Part shown: positions 45,690 to 57,939 of the stretch, one piece after another
How the letters are laid out: each line of letters begins with the position of its first letter
Position numbering within the stretch: position 1 is the stretch's first letter
Assembly (NCBI RefSeq): GCF_020215645.1
Contig: NZ_CP084058.1
Location: forward strand, 7,812,001 to 7,876,000
Direction of reading: 5' to 3'
DNA: 64,000 bases
DNA from: Nonomuraea gerenzanensis
GTDB lineage: Bacteria; Actinomycetota; Actinomycetes; Streptosporangiales; Streptosporangiaceae
Program-made: the position numbers and the translations under genes
The notes under the pieces: generated by a model
Databases searched by the model: none
The model's input: only the letters and a program-made list of their open reading frames with translations
What the model was told of the DNA's origin: nothing

Positions 45690-45890
45690 AGGTGCGGGTG
45701 CTGACGCGGGCGCTGGCGCGAGTGTGGGCGCTGGCGCGAGTGCGGGTGCTGGCGCGAGTGCGGGTGCTGACGCGGGCGCGGGTGCTGACGCGGGCGCGGG
45801 TGCTGACGCGGGCGCGGGTGCTGACGCGGGCGCGGGTGCTGACGCGGGCGCGGGTGCTGACGCGGGCGCTGGCGCGGGCGCGGGTGCGGT
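45690..45890. repeat. 18-bp tandem repeat array, five exact copies plus degenerate flanks
   Basis: GACGCGGGCGCGGGTGCT is repeated five times without change at 45769-45858. Degenerate 12- and 18-bp relatives extend from about 45690 to 45890. All frames stay open: plus frames give Ala/Gly/Asp or Val/Leu/Thr/Arg repeats, the minus frame gives Pro/Ala/Ser repeats. No frame has a supported start, so I treat it as repeat DNA in the 395-bp intergenic region 45635-46029, not a gene. Confidence 0.8.
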
Positions 45891-46029
45891 AAGCGGTGAA
45901 GGCACTGAGTCTGGTGCGCAGACCCATGAAGCGCTGAACGCGGTGCGCGCCCCCACCAAAACGCGAACCCGCCGCACTGGCCTCCCTCACCAGAGGAAGG
46001 CCCGTACGGCGGGCTGCGTGGACTGAGCG

Positions 46030-48828
46030 TCAGTCCTCGTTCTTCGGCTTCTCCGCAGGCGATTCAGCGTCCGCGTCCAGAACGTCACCGAAGTTCGGCT
46101 CGATGAACGCCGGCGTGATCCCAATCACCCCAGGCGCCTGCTCTCCCGCTTCCTTCACCTCAGCAGGCTCGGCGTCCTCCCCCGCCCCGGCGGCCTTCCC
46201 AGCCTCGCCAGCCTGCTCAGGCCTGGCAGGCTGCTCAGGCTTGGCAGGCTGCTCAGGCTCCGCAACCTCCTCCGGCAAAAGCACGACGTCCGAGTCGTCC
46301 TCGTCGTCGTCCTCGTCCTCGTCGTCCTCGTCATCCTCAGCGGAGGCCACGTCCGAAGCCTCGGCAGCCGAAGAGTCGCGCTCCTCCTCATCCGGCTCAT
46401 CACCGATCTCGGATTCGCCCTCTTCCGACGATTCGTCCACCTCGTCAGAGATGGACTCGTCGTCATCCAGAAGATCCCCGGCCTCGGCGAGGGCGGCGTC
46501 ATCGTCCGGCTCCTCGTCCGCGATGGCCGCGTCACCGGCCGCCGACACGCCGGCGTCGTCGAAGTCGTCCTCCTCGTCGAAGTCCTCTTCGACGTCCTCG
46601 ATGACGGCTCCCGTCAGCTCGGCATACCGCTCGGCCGCGTCCGTCTCCCCGTCCTCGTCGAACGCCATCGCGCGCCCGAACCAGTCCGTGGCCGCGTCCT
46701 GATGCCCCGCGTCGGCCAGCGCGTCCGCGTAGGCGAACGCCAGCCGCGCCGACCACGGCTTGGGCTGCGGGTCGCGCAGCTCGGGCAGACGTTGCAGGGT
46801 GATCACGGCGGCGTCGTGCTGACCCAGGTCGCGGCGGGCGCCGGACTCGACGATGGTCAGCTCGATGCGACCGGCCCGGTCGAGGCGCTCGGCCTCGGGC
46901 GAACGTACGAGGTCGATGGCACGCTCCGGACGGCCCATGCCGCGCTCACAGTCGGCCATGACCGGCAGGTAAGCGTCCGACCCCGTCATCCGCCTGGCCG
47001 CCCGCAGGTCGCTCAGCGCCTCGGAGAAGTGCCCAGCGCGGTAGGCGACGATGCCCGCGGCCTCGCGTACGACACCGATGCGGGCCGCGAACCTGCGCGC
47101 CACCTTCGTGTGCTCGTGCGCCCGGTCGGCGTCGTCCTCCTCCAGCGCGCGCTCGGCGGCCACCAGGTGCCGGCCGACCAGGTCGGCGAGGTCACCAGGA
47201 AGCGAACGCAGCTCCTCCAGGACCTCCTTGTCGAGCTCGTCGACGGTGATGTCGGGCGCCACCTCGGGCAGCTTCTCGCGCTGCGGGGCCTCGGCGGCGT
47301 CCTCACGGTCGCTCCTGCCGTACCTCGCGCGAGACCCCGCGCCGGGACGCTCCTCGCGGCCTTCCCGGGAGAACGGGCGAGAGTCACGGTCACCGCGCTC
47401 ACGGAAACCGCCCTCGCGCCTGTCACCGTAGCCGCCACGGTCGCCACGGTCGCCCTCTCGGCGCGGCCCACGGTCGTCGCGGAAGCCACCCTCACGGCGG
47501 CCACCACCACCGTAACCGCCCTCACGACGGTCACCGTAGCCACCGCTCCGACGGGGGCCACGGTCGGCGTAGCCGCCGCCCTCGCGCCGCTCACCGTAAC
47601 CGCCTTCACGACGGAGACCGCGATCGTCACGGAACCCGCCCTCAGGCCGGGGGCCACGGTCCTCGCGGAATCCACCTTCACGGCGGGGCCCACGATCATC
47701 CCGGAAGCCACCCTCTCGGCGGGGCCCACGATCATCCCGGAACCCACCCTCACGGCGCGGCCCACGATCCTCACGGAACCCACCCTCACGGCGCGGCCCA
47801 CGATCCTCACGGAACCCACCCTCACGGCGCGGCCCACGATCCTCACGGAAGCCACCCTCACGGCGCGGCCCACGATCCTCACGGAAGCCACCCTCACGAC
47901 GGGGACCACGATCCTCACGGAAGCCACCCTCACGACGGGGACCACGATCCTCACGGAAGCCACCCTCACGACGGGGACCACGATCCTCACGGAAGCCACC
48001 CTCACGACGGGGACCACGATCCTCACGGAAGCCACCCTCACGACGAGGGCCGCCATCCCGGAATCCACCCTCACGGCGCGGCCCGAAGCCGCCGCCTTCG
48101 CGACGCGGCCGGAAATCGTCGCGGTCGCGGTAGGTACGACGCTCCTCGCCCTCACGGCGCGGCCCATCGCCCTCACGGCGAGGCCCGCGATCATCGCGGA
48201 ACCCACCCTCACGGCGCGGCCCACGATCATCCCGGAACCCGCCCTCGCGACGCGGCCCGTAGCCACCTTCACGGCGGGGCCCGCGATCGTCGCGGAACCC
48301 ACCTTCGCGGCGAGGCCCGCGATCGTCACGGAATCCACCCTCACGGCGCGGCCCACGGTCCTCGCGGAACCCACCCTCACGACGGCCACCACCGGCATAA
48401 CCGCCCTCGCGACGGTCGCCGTAGCCACCCTCGCGGCGCGGCCCGCGATCGTCCCTGTCCCGATAGGTACGGCGGTCGTCACCCCGAGGTCCGCGATCGT
48501 CCCCTTCACGCCTGGGGCCGCGGTAGCCGCCCTCACGGCGGGGGTTGAAGTCGTCGCGGTCGCGGAACGGCCGGCGCTCGTCGCCTTCGCGGCGCCCGCC
48601 ACGGTCGTCTCGTTGATCGTCGCGCCGCGGCCCGCGGTCACCGCGGTTGCTGGAGCGCGACCTGTCGTCGGAACGGAACGGACGGTCGCCGCCGGAGTCT
48701 CGCCCGCGAGAGCCGTAGCCGCCGCTCCTGCCGCCTCCGTCCGAGCGCCTGTCACCGTCGCCGCGCCCGCGCTGTCCGCCGTCCGATCCGTTATCTCTGT
48801 TCACTTCTGGTCCATTTCGTTGGCTCAC
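46030..48828 (-). CDS. TPR-like protein with long Arg/Gly/Glu 12-residue repeats and acidic tail
   Basis: 932 residues in three parts. Residues 1-505 are disordered and extremely rich in Arg, Gly, Asp and Glu, dominated by units like [12 protein letters not shown] (more than 20 copies). Residues about 520-730 are helical with TPR character: [57 protein letters not shown]. The last 200 residues are acidic ([17 protein letters not shown]) with a Pro/Glu/Ala repeat. The RGG-like head suggests RNA binding or condensate formation (inference). GTG 48828 is used; GTG 48804 is also possible. Actinomycete relatives are annotated only as TPR proteins. Confidence 0.85.
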   Translation of the reverse strand: MSQRNGPEVNRDNGSDGGQRGRGDGDRRSDGGGRSGGYGSRGRDSGGDRPFRSDDRSRSSNRGDRGPRRDDQRDDRGGRREGDERRPFRDRDDFNPRREGGYRGPRREGDDRGPRGDDRRTYRDRDDRGPRREGGYGDRREGGYAGGGRREGGFREDRGPRREGGFRDDRGPRREGGFRDDRGPRREGGYGPRREGGFRDDRGPRREGGFRDDRGPRREGDGPRREGEERRTYRDRDDFRPRREGGGFGPRREGGFRDGGPRREGGFREDRGPRREGGFREDRGPRREGGFREDRGPRREGGFREDRGPRREGGFREDRGPRREGGFREDRGPRREGGFREDRGPRREGGFREDRGPRREGGFRDDRGPRREGGFRDDRGPRREGGFREDRGPRPEGGFRDDRGLRREGGYGERREGGGYADRGPRRSGGYGDRREGGYGGGGRREGGFRDDRGPRREGDRGDRGGYGDRREGGFRERGDRDSRPFSREGREERPGAGSRARYGRSDREDAAEAPQREKLPEVAPDITVDELDKEVLEELRSLPGDLADLVGRHLVAAERALEEDDADRAHEHTKVARRFAARIGVVREAAGIVAYRAGHFSEALSDLRAARRMTGSDAYLPVMADCERGMGRPERAIDLVRSPEAERLDRAGRIELTIVESGARRDLGQHDAAVITLQRLPELRDPQPKPWSARLAFAYADALADAGHQDAATDWFGRAMAFDEDGETDAAERYAELTGAVIEDVEEDFDEEDDFDDAGVSAAGDAAIADEEPDDDAALAEAGDLLDDDESISDEVDESSEEGESEIGDEPDEEERDSSAAEASDVASAEDDEDDEDEDDDEDDSDVVLLPEEVAEPEQPAKPEQPARPEQAGEAGKAAGAGEDAEPAEVKEAGEQAPGVIGITPAFIEPNFGDVLDADAESPAEKPKNED
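47640..48054 (-). repeat. 36-bp tandem repeat inside the RGG/TPR gene
   Basis: Roughly eleven 36-bp units encode [12 protein letters not shown]. Four consecutive units (47881-47916, 47917-47952, 47953-47988, 47989-48024) are identical. Identity at the DNA level means recent expansion, not just selection on the peptide. Confidence 0.9.
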
Positions 48829-49016
48829 CCAGCGGACTCACAACGACGGTCCACTGTGGCTGGTCGCCGCCCGCCCCGCGGGCCTTACGCGACGAAGGCC
48901 ACCCGTGGGGGGTGGCCCGGTCTCCCCAGCCTAGCAAGCCATTGCACGTCCACGAGCCCGTCGCAACCGCGATATTGATTGGACCGCAAAACGTCGGGTC
49001 AGCGAGACTGCTCGCC

Positions 49017-49757
49017 ATGTCACTACGCTTCCACGAGATCGCCGAATCCCGTCACCGCATCTTGAACCCGATAACGGACGACAAGCTCGACCTCCTCGGC
49101 GAAATCTGCCGTTTCGCGCCCGGCACCCGCATTCTGGACCTCGCGTGCGGCAAGGGCGAGCTCCTGTCCCGCTGGGCGGCCAGCTATGGCGTCCAGGGCG
49201 TCGGCGTCGACATCAGCCAGGTCTTTCTGGACGCCGCCAGGACCCGCGCCGACGAGCTCGGCGTGGCCGGCCAGGTCAAGTTCGTGGAAGCCGATGCCGC
49301 CGCCTACGAGGACACCGCTAAGTCGTACGACGTCGTGTCCTGCATCGGCGCGACCTGGATCGGCGGCGGCCTGGAAGGCACCTTGTCGCTCATGCGCCGC
49401 TGGTTGCGTCCGAACGGCATCGTGCTGGTCGGCGAGTGTTATTGGACGTCACCGCCCCCGGCCGAGGCGTGCACCTCGCTGGGGGTTGAGAAGGACGCGT
49501 TCACCTCGCTGATCGGTACGGCGGACCGCGCCGAGCACGCGGGCTTCGAACTGCTGGAGATGGTGCTGGCGAGCCCTGACAGCTGGGACAGGTATGTCGC
49601 CGGCCAATGGTGGACGATCAGTGACTGGCTGCGTGAGAATCCCGATGATCCGGACGTGCCGGCGATGCGTGACTTCCTGGCGCAGGCACGACGGTCTCAT
49701 CTGGAGTATGGCCGGGACTACTTGGGCTGGGGCGTGTTCGTCCTGCGAGCGATGTAA
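49017..49757 (+). CDS. Class I SAM-dependent methyltransferase
   Basis: 246 residues. Motif I is ILDLACGKGELLSRWA, followed by VGVDISQVFLDAARTRADEL, VKFVEADAAAYE and DVVSCIGATWIGGGLEGTL; RRWLRPNGIVLVGECYW is the post-IV strand. The substrate is unknown, probably a small molecule given the aromatic C-terminal half (QWWTISDWLRE). The ATG at 49017 lacks a strong ribosome site. Divergent from the RGG/TPR gene, with about 190 bp between starts. Confidence 0.85.
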   Translation: MSLRFHEIAESRHRILNPITDDKLDLLGEICRFAPGTRILDLACGKGELLSRWAASYGVQGVGVDISQVFLDAARTRADELGVAGQVKFVEADAAAYEDTAKSYDVVSCIGATWIGGGLEGTLSLMRRWLRPNGIVLVGECYWTSPPPAEACTSLGVEKDAFTSLIGTADRAEHAGFELLEMVLASPDSWDRYVAGQWWTISDWLRENPDDPDVPAMRDFLAQARRSHLEYGRDYLGWGVFVLRAM

Positions 49758-50229
49758 CCGGTCGTGCTGCCCGGTTGCCGACCAGGTGCCCGGGCACAAC
49801 GCCTGAGCAAGCGCCTTGCCGCGAGCAAGCGCCGCGCCCGAGCGAATCGCCACTCCTCGGAACAAGCGCCACGCCCGGGGACACGCGCCAGCCCAGACGT
49901 GAACGCCAGGCCTGGACACAAGCGCACGCCCGGCGACAGCACAACAGGCGGCACAACACGCCGGAGACGGCGCTGGTCGTCTCCGCTCTGGAAACGCCAC
50001 GCCCTTTCGTCGTCAGGGACCTGGCACGCAGAGAGGCCCGATGTGTCGGCGCCGAGACCCTGAGCCAGGAAGAAGCTCTGGCGCATCGACGCCGAGCCCC
50101 TGCGAACGAAGATGCCCTGGCGACGCATCGACACGGAGAGCCTGGAAGCGAAAACGGCTCGGCGCACCAAGGCCGAGGCGCTGGACGCGAAGCGACCCCC
50201 CGCTCGATGTCGAGGGCCCCTGGAAAAGC
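49758..50229. repeat. Intergenic region with degenerate tandem repeats downstream of rrn
   Basis: No supported gene in this 472-bp stretch. The word CAAGCGCC recurs near 49808, 49823, 49863 and 49920 with about 20-40 bp periods. From 50051 a degenerate 39-42 bp unit repeats about 3.5 times: GCCGAGACCCTG, GCCGAGCCCCTG, then ACGGAGAGCCTG and GCCGAGGCGCTG, each followed by GAAG-like and GCATCGAC-like words. The array ends at the rrn terminator. Confidence 0.55.
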
Positions 50230-50264
50230 GAAGAGGCCCCGACGCTCAGCATCGGGGCCTCTTC
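50230..50264 (-). terminator. rRNA operon terminator
   Basis: GAAGAGGCCCCGA and TCGGGGCCTCTTC form a perfect 13-bp stem (50230-50242, 50252-50264) with a 9-nt loop, starting about 11 nt after the 5S gene. On the minus strand a CGCTTTTCC tract follows, as expected for a factor-independent terminator. Confidence 0.9.
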
Positions 50265-50274
50265 AAACGATTGT

Positions 50275-50391
50275 CCGGCGGTGACCTACTCTCCCACACC
50301 CTCCCGAGTGCAGTACCATCGGCGCAGGGAAGCTTAACTTCCGGGTTCGGAATGTAACCGGGTGTTTCCTTCCCGCCATAACCGCCGTAAC
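50275..50391 (-). rRNA. rrf: 5S ribosomal RNA
   Basis: About 117 nt. The minus strand holds the 5S core CCCGGTTACATTCCGAACCC, GCGCCGATGGTACTGC and GGGAGAGTAGG. The 5' GGCGGT pairs with the 3' ACCGCC to close helix I; the ends are set from that helix and may be off by a few bases. Confidence 0.95.
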
Positions 50392-50455
50392 CCTGCGAAA
50401 CAGCACTGGTTGCTGTCTCAGAATTGCCTAGTGGACGCGAGCAAGATGCTTTGTG

Positions 50456-55371
<4,916 letters not shown>

Positions 55372-55460
55372 TGTCTGGATTATTCATCCGAGCAAAATCC
55401 ATCAAGAATCATGTCTTGACGAGGTGTTGCATGAAAATCATGCACTGGCTTTTAACACAC

Positions 55461-55480
55461 TGTTGAGTTCTCAAGAAACG
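55461..55480 (-). promoter_or_regulatory. rrn leader boxA-like antitermination element
   Basis: The minus strand reads TTTCTTGAGAACTCAACA about 90 nt before 16S. The word TTGAGAACTCAA recurs in leaders of actinomycete rRNA operons and is taken as the Nus-factor boxA region. Confidence 0.65.
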
Positions 55481-55548
55481 GACGCGTACTTCCCGCTCAG
55501 ATCCAGAATCCTGGACCTCAGCGCGGAGGCGCTATCTCGCTCTTCTCA

Positions 55549-55578
55549 ACTTTATCAGATCGTCGTGCTTCGTGTCAA
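55549..55578 (-). promoter_or_regulatory. rrn promoter, proximal
   Basis: Minus strand TTGACA (55578-55573) and TAAAGT (55554-55549) with an 18-bp spacer, about 180 bp before mature 16S. This is the best consensus promoter in the window and should be read by the principal sigma factor. Confidence 0.85.
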
Positions 55579-55648
55579 ATCCAGGGACTTGACTGGAAGT
55601 GGTTCGATCTTCCAAAGTTGTGCGCCCCGTTTCCGAGGCAACCCTCGT

Positions 55649-55677
55649 AACTTACCGTGGCATCCGGCTCGTGTCGA
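55649..55677 (-). promoter_or_regulatory. rrn promoter, distal
   Basis: Minus strand TCGACA (55677-55672) and TAAGTT (55654-55649) with a 17-bp spacer, 100 bp upstream of the proximal promoter. Two or more tandem promoters are normal for actinomycete rrn operons. Confidence 0.6.
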
Positions 55678-56013
55678 ATCAACCGATTTTCCGGTGACCC
55701 GAGCACGCCCAGAAGCCGCCCATGCGGGAGCACGCCGAAGCGGCTCTGCCGGGTTGGCTCGTTTGTTTCAAGGGGCTTGCCCTGGGGCCCGTCCGCCTGA
55801 CCGGCGTCCGGCTCACTCCCGGGGCGAAGTGAAAGATTAGGTCGCGATTCGCGCGACGTCAAATCGCCCCGCGTGGCTCCGCTGACTTGGCCTCCGGACC
55901 GAGGTCATGGGCGGTGTGCGGGTGCAGCGCGTCATCACAGCGCCGACGCGGGCTCCGGCTTTGGCCCCATCGCTCCGGCCCGGCCCGTCGACGGCGGCAC
56001 GGCCCTGGTGACG

Positions 56014-56131
56014 GCCTCACCGCTCCGACCCGACCGCGGCCTCACAGCTGGGCCGTGGTCCCTGCGGCCGCCTCACAGCTGGGCCGTGGTCCCGGTGCCA
56101 GCCTCACAGCTCGGACGTTGCCCTGGCGATG
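56014..56131. repeat. 31-bp tandem repeat spanning the marR stop codon
   Basis: GCCTCAC begins units at 56014, 56039, 56070 and 56101. The last unit is the true 3' end of marR, with TCA (stop TGA on the minus strand) at 56104-56106. The two middle units are identical over 24 bp, and each earlier unit keeps the stop. The rest of 55861-56013 holds no gene. Confidence 0.75.
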
Positions 56132-56547
56132 GCGTCGTGGCAACGGCCCAGCAGTTCCCTCAGCGTCTGCTGTTCCTCGGCGCTGAACTCGTCCGCGATG
56201 GCCTGCTCGATCACCACGGCCCGCTCGTCCGCCACCTCCAGCGCCGCCTGCCCCGCCTCCGTCAGCCGGGTCTCCAGGACGTTGCGGTGCCACGGATGTG
56301 GCGAGCGCTCGATCAGGCCGCGCTCCTCCAGGTTCTTGAGCACGACGGTCATGGCCTGCGGTGTGACCAGGCACGTCCGGGCGAGCGCCGCGCCCGAGAT
56401 GCCGGGGCTGGCGGCGAGGGCGAGCAGGGCAGCGTACTGCGGGACGGTCAGGCCGGCCGGGCGGACGGCGGCCTGTTTGGCGGTGATCAGAGCCTGCTCG
56501 GCGCGCTTGATGTCGAGACCGAGCCGTTCGTCAGCAGGCATGCCCAT
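56104..56547 (-). CDS. MarR family transcription regulator
   Basis: 147 residues. The winged helix-turn-helix is clear: LTVPQYAALLALAASPGISG, ALARTCLVTPQAMTVVLKNL (recognition helix), ERGLIERSPHPWHRNVLETR (wing) and LTEAGQAAL. Dimerisation helices flank it. It diverges from the F420-type gene; the shared region has a triple half-site operator (56585-56608), so it probably represses itself and that gene, releasing on binding a small ligand. Confidence 0.92.
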   Translation of the reverse strand: MGMPADERLGLDIKRAEQALITAKQAAVRPAGLTVPQYAALLALAASPGISGAALARTCLVTPQAMTVVLKNLEERGLIERSPHPWHRNVLETRLTEAGQAALEVADERAVVIEQAIADEFSAEEQQTLRELLGRCHDAIARATSEL

Positions 56548-56584
56548 GCGACGGAGCGTACAACCTCAGATAAGCATTCCAGTC

Positions 56585-56608
56585 TTGATAGTTATCAAAG
56601 CTTTGATA
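56585..56608. promoter_or_regulatory. MarR operator with three TTGATA half-sites
   Basis: TTGATA-GT-TATCAA (56585-56598) overlaps a perfect 16-bp palindrome TATCAAAGCTTTGATA (56593-56608), giving half-sites in the order forward, reverse, forward. It lies 38 bp before marR and 57 bp before the divergent gene. Confidence 0.75.
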
Positions 56609-56664
56609 TTGTCCCGGAATCCAAGCTGTCCCAAGGCCCCGCGAGGGCTGAGAGAAGGTCGTAC

Positions 56665-57048
56665 GTGATCCCGGAAAGCCACCTTGACCTGCTGACCCGT
56701 CCGCTGTTCGCGCACCTGGCGACGATCGCCCCCGACGGCACCCCCCACGTGAACCCGGTCTGGACGATCTGGGACGGCGAGCACCTGCGGTTCACCACCA
56801 CGACGGATCGCCGCAAGTGCCGCAACGTGCGGCAGAACCCGAACGTCTCGGTCTCCATCAACGACCCCGAGCAGCCGTACCGTTATGTGGAGATCCGCGG
56901 TGTCGTCGAGCGAGTGGAGCCTGACCCGTCGGGTGACTTCTTCGACGTGCTGGCCGACCGCTACGGATTGACGTACGACCGGCCCGTCGGCGACGCCGAG
57001 CGGCGGGTGGTGATCGTTATGAAGCCGACACGCACCACTCAGCAGTGA
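56665..57048 (+). CDS. PPOX-class split-barrel protein, probably F420-dependent
   Basis: 127 residues, the usual size. Text of the pyridoxamine oxidase-like/F420 group: LTRPLFAHLATIAPDGTPHV, NPVWTIWDGEHLRFTTTTDR, RKCRNVRQNPNVSVSINDPE, RYVEIRGVVERVEPD and ADRYGLTYDRP. Members reduce or oxidise small molecules with F420H2 or a flavin. Its expression is probably released from MarR by the substrate. The GTG at 56665 has GAAGG 6 nt upstream. The next gene follows after 16 bp. Confidence 0.88.
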   Translation: MIPESHLDLLTRPLFAHLATIAPDGTPHVNPVWTIWDGEHLRFTTTTDRRKCRNVRQNPNVSVSINDPEQPYRYVEIRGVVERVEPDPSGDFFDVLADRYGLTYDRPVGDAERRVVIVMKPTRTTQQ

Positions 57049-57064
57049 CGCGGAGGTGAGCCGG

Positions 57065-57685
57065 ATGGGTTCGGCGGCGATCGGGGTGCGGGACCACTGC
57101 GGGTGGGCGGTGCTGGTGGCCGTGACCGGCGGGCACGAGCGGCCCGAGGTGCTGATGCGTGAGCGGGTCACGCTGCTCGACGATCCCGCCCTGCCCGACC
57201 AGCCCTATCACGCCGCCGTCGGGCTCGGCGCCGCCGCTGGGCTCGGCGCCGGCGCGGCCGGTGAGCTGATCGCGCTGGTCGAACGATCCGCCCGTACGGC
57301 CGCCGGCCGGGCCCTCGGCACGGCGGCCAGGGCCTTGGCCGAGGCCGGGCACCACGTGCGTGGCGTGGCGCTCGACCTGGGTGCGGTCGGGGCGGGGCGG
57401 ATGGTGTTGCCCGGCGAGCTGGCCGAGGTGCTCGCCAAGCATCACTACCTGCACGGAGCCGAGGGTGAGCTTTACCACGAGGCGCTGGTGGAGGCGGCGG
57501 GCGGCGTGGGGCTGGCGGTGAGCCGGTACGACTTCAAACGGCTGCGCGAGACCGCCGCCCAGGTTCTCGGCCCCGAGGTGCCGGCACGGGTGGACGCTCT
57601 ACGTGCGCGGGTCGGCACGCCGTGGACCCGTGATCACAAGGATGCCGCGCTGGGCGCTCTGCTGGTGCTCCACGCCCGCGAGTGA
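57065..57685 (+). CDS. Conserved protein of unknown function
   Basis: 206 residues. It opens with a strand-rich part (AAIGVRDHCGWAVLVAVTGG, EVLMRERVTLLDDP) reminiscent of RNase H-like folds, then helices rich in Ala (TAAGRALGTAARALAEAGHH), a strand HVRGVALDLGAVGAGRM and a helical end (YDFKRLRETAAQVLG, then DHKDAALGALLVLHARE). No family named. Start ATG 57065 has GGAGG 8 nt upstream. Operon with the split-barrel gene. Its 3' end, including the stop, is repeated in tandem downstream (57663-57784). Confidence 0.7.
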   Translation: MGSAAIGVRDHCGWAVLVAVTGGHERPEVLMRERVTLLDDPALPDQPYHAAVGLGAAAGLGAGAAGELIALVERSARTAAGRALGTAARALAEAGHHVRGVALDLGAVGAGRMVLPGELAEVLAKHHYLHGAEGELYHEALVEAAGGVGLAVSRYDFKRLRETAAQVLGPEVPARVDALRARVGTPWTRDHKDAALGALLVLHARE

Positions 57686-57784
57686 TGCCCCTGTTGGTGC
57701 TCCACGCCCGCGAGTGACGCCCCTACTGGTGCTCGACGCATGCAAGTGGCCTCCCCTGCTGGTGCTCGACGCCGACAAGTGACA
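57663..57784. repeat. 32-bp tandem repeat containing the stop codon of the 57065 gene
   Basis: TGGTGCTCCACGCCCGCGAG with its stop starts units at 57663 (inside the gene), 57695, 57727 and 57760. Units one, two and four keep TGA at the same place; unit three has TGG. The rest of 57785-57939 shows no gene. Confidence 0.8.
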
Positions 57785-57939
57785 TCCGCAATGCCCCGGT
57801 CGGAGGTCGGAGGTCTGATCAGCCGGATGTCGCTGATGCCCCTCTTGCGAGGTCAGGAGGCCTTTCGCGCAGTAACTTCATGGGCGGCCGAATGATCACA
57901 TTAGCCATCTATCCGGCACATCGCGCGTATCCTGCCCCG

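Noticed and set aside
45603..46026. Pro/Ala/Ser or Ala/Gly/Asp repeat proteins over the 18-bp array
   Set aside because: All frames are open only because the unit is a multiple of three. None has a supported start or conserved flank.
47640..48054. CRISPR-like array
   Set aside because: The 36-bp units are directly adjacent with no spacers, and they encode an in-frame peptide repeat.
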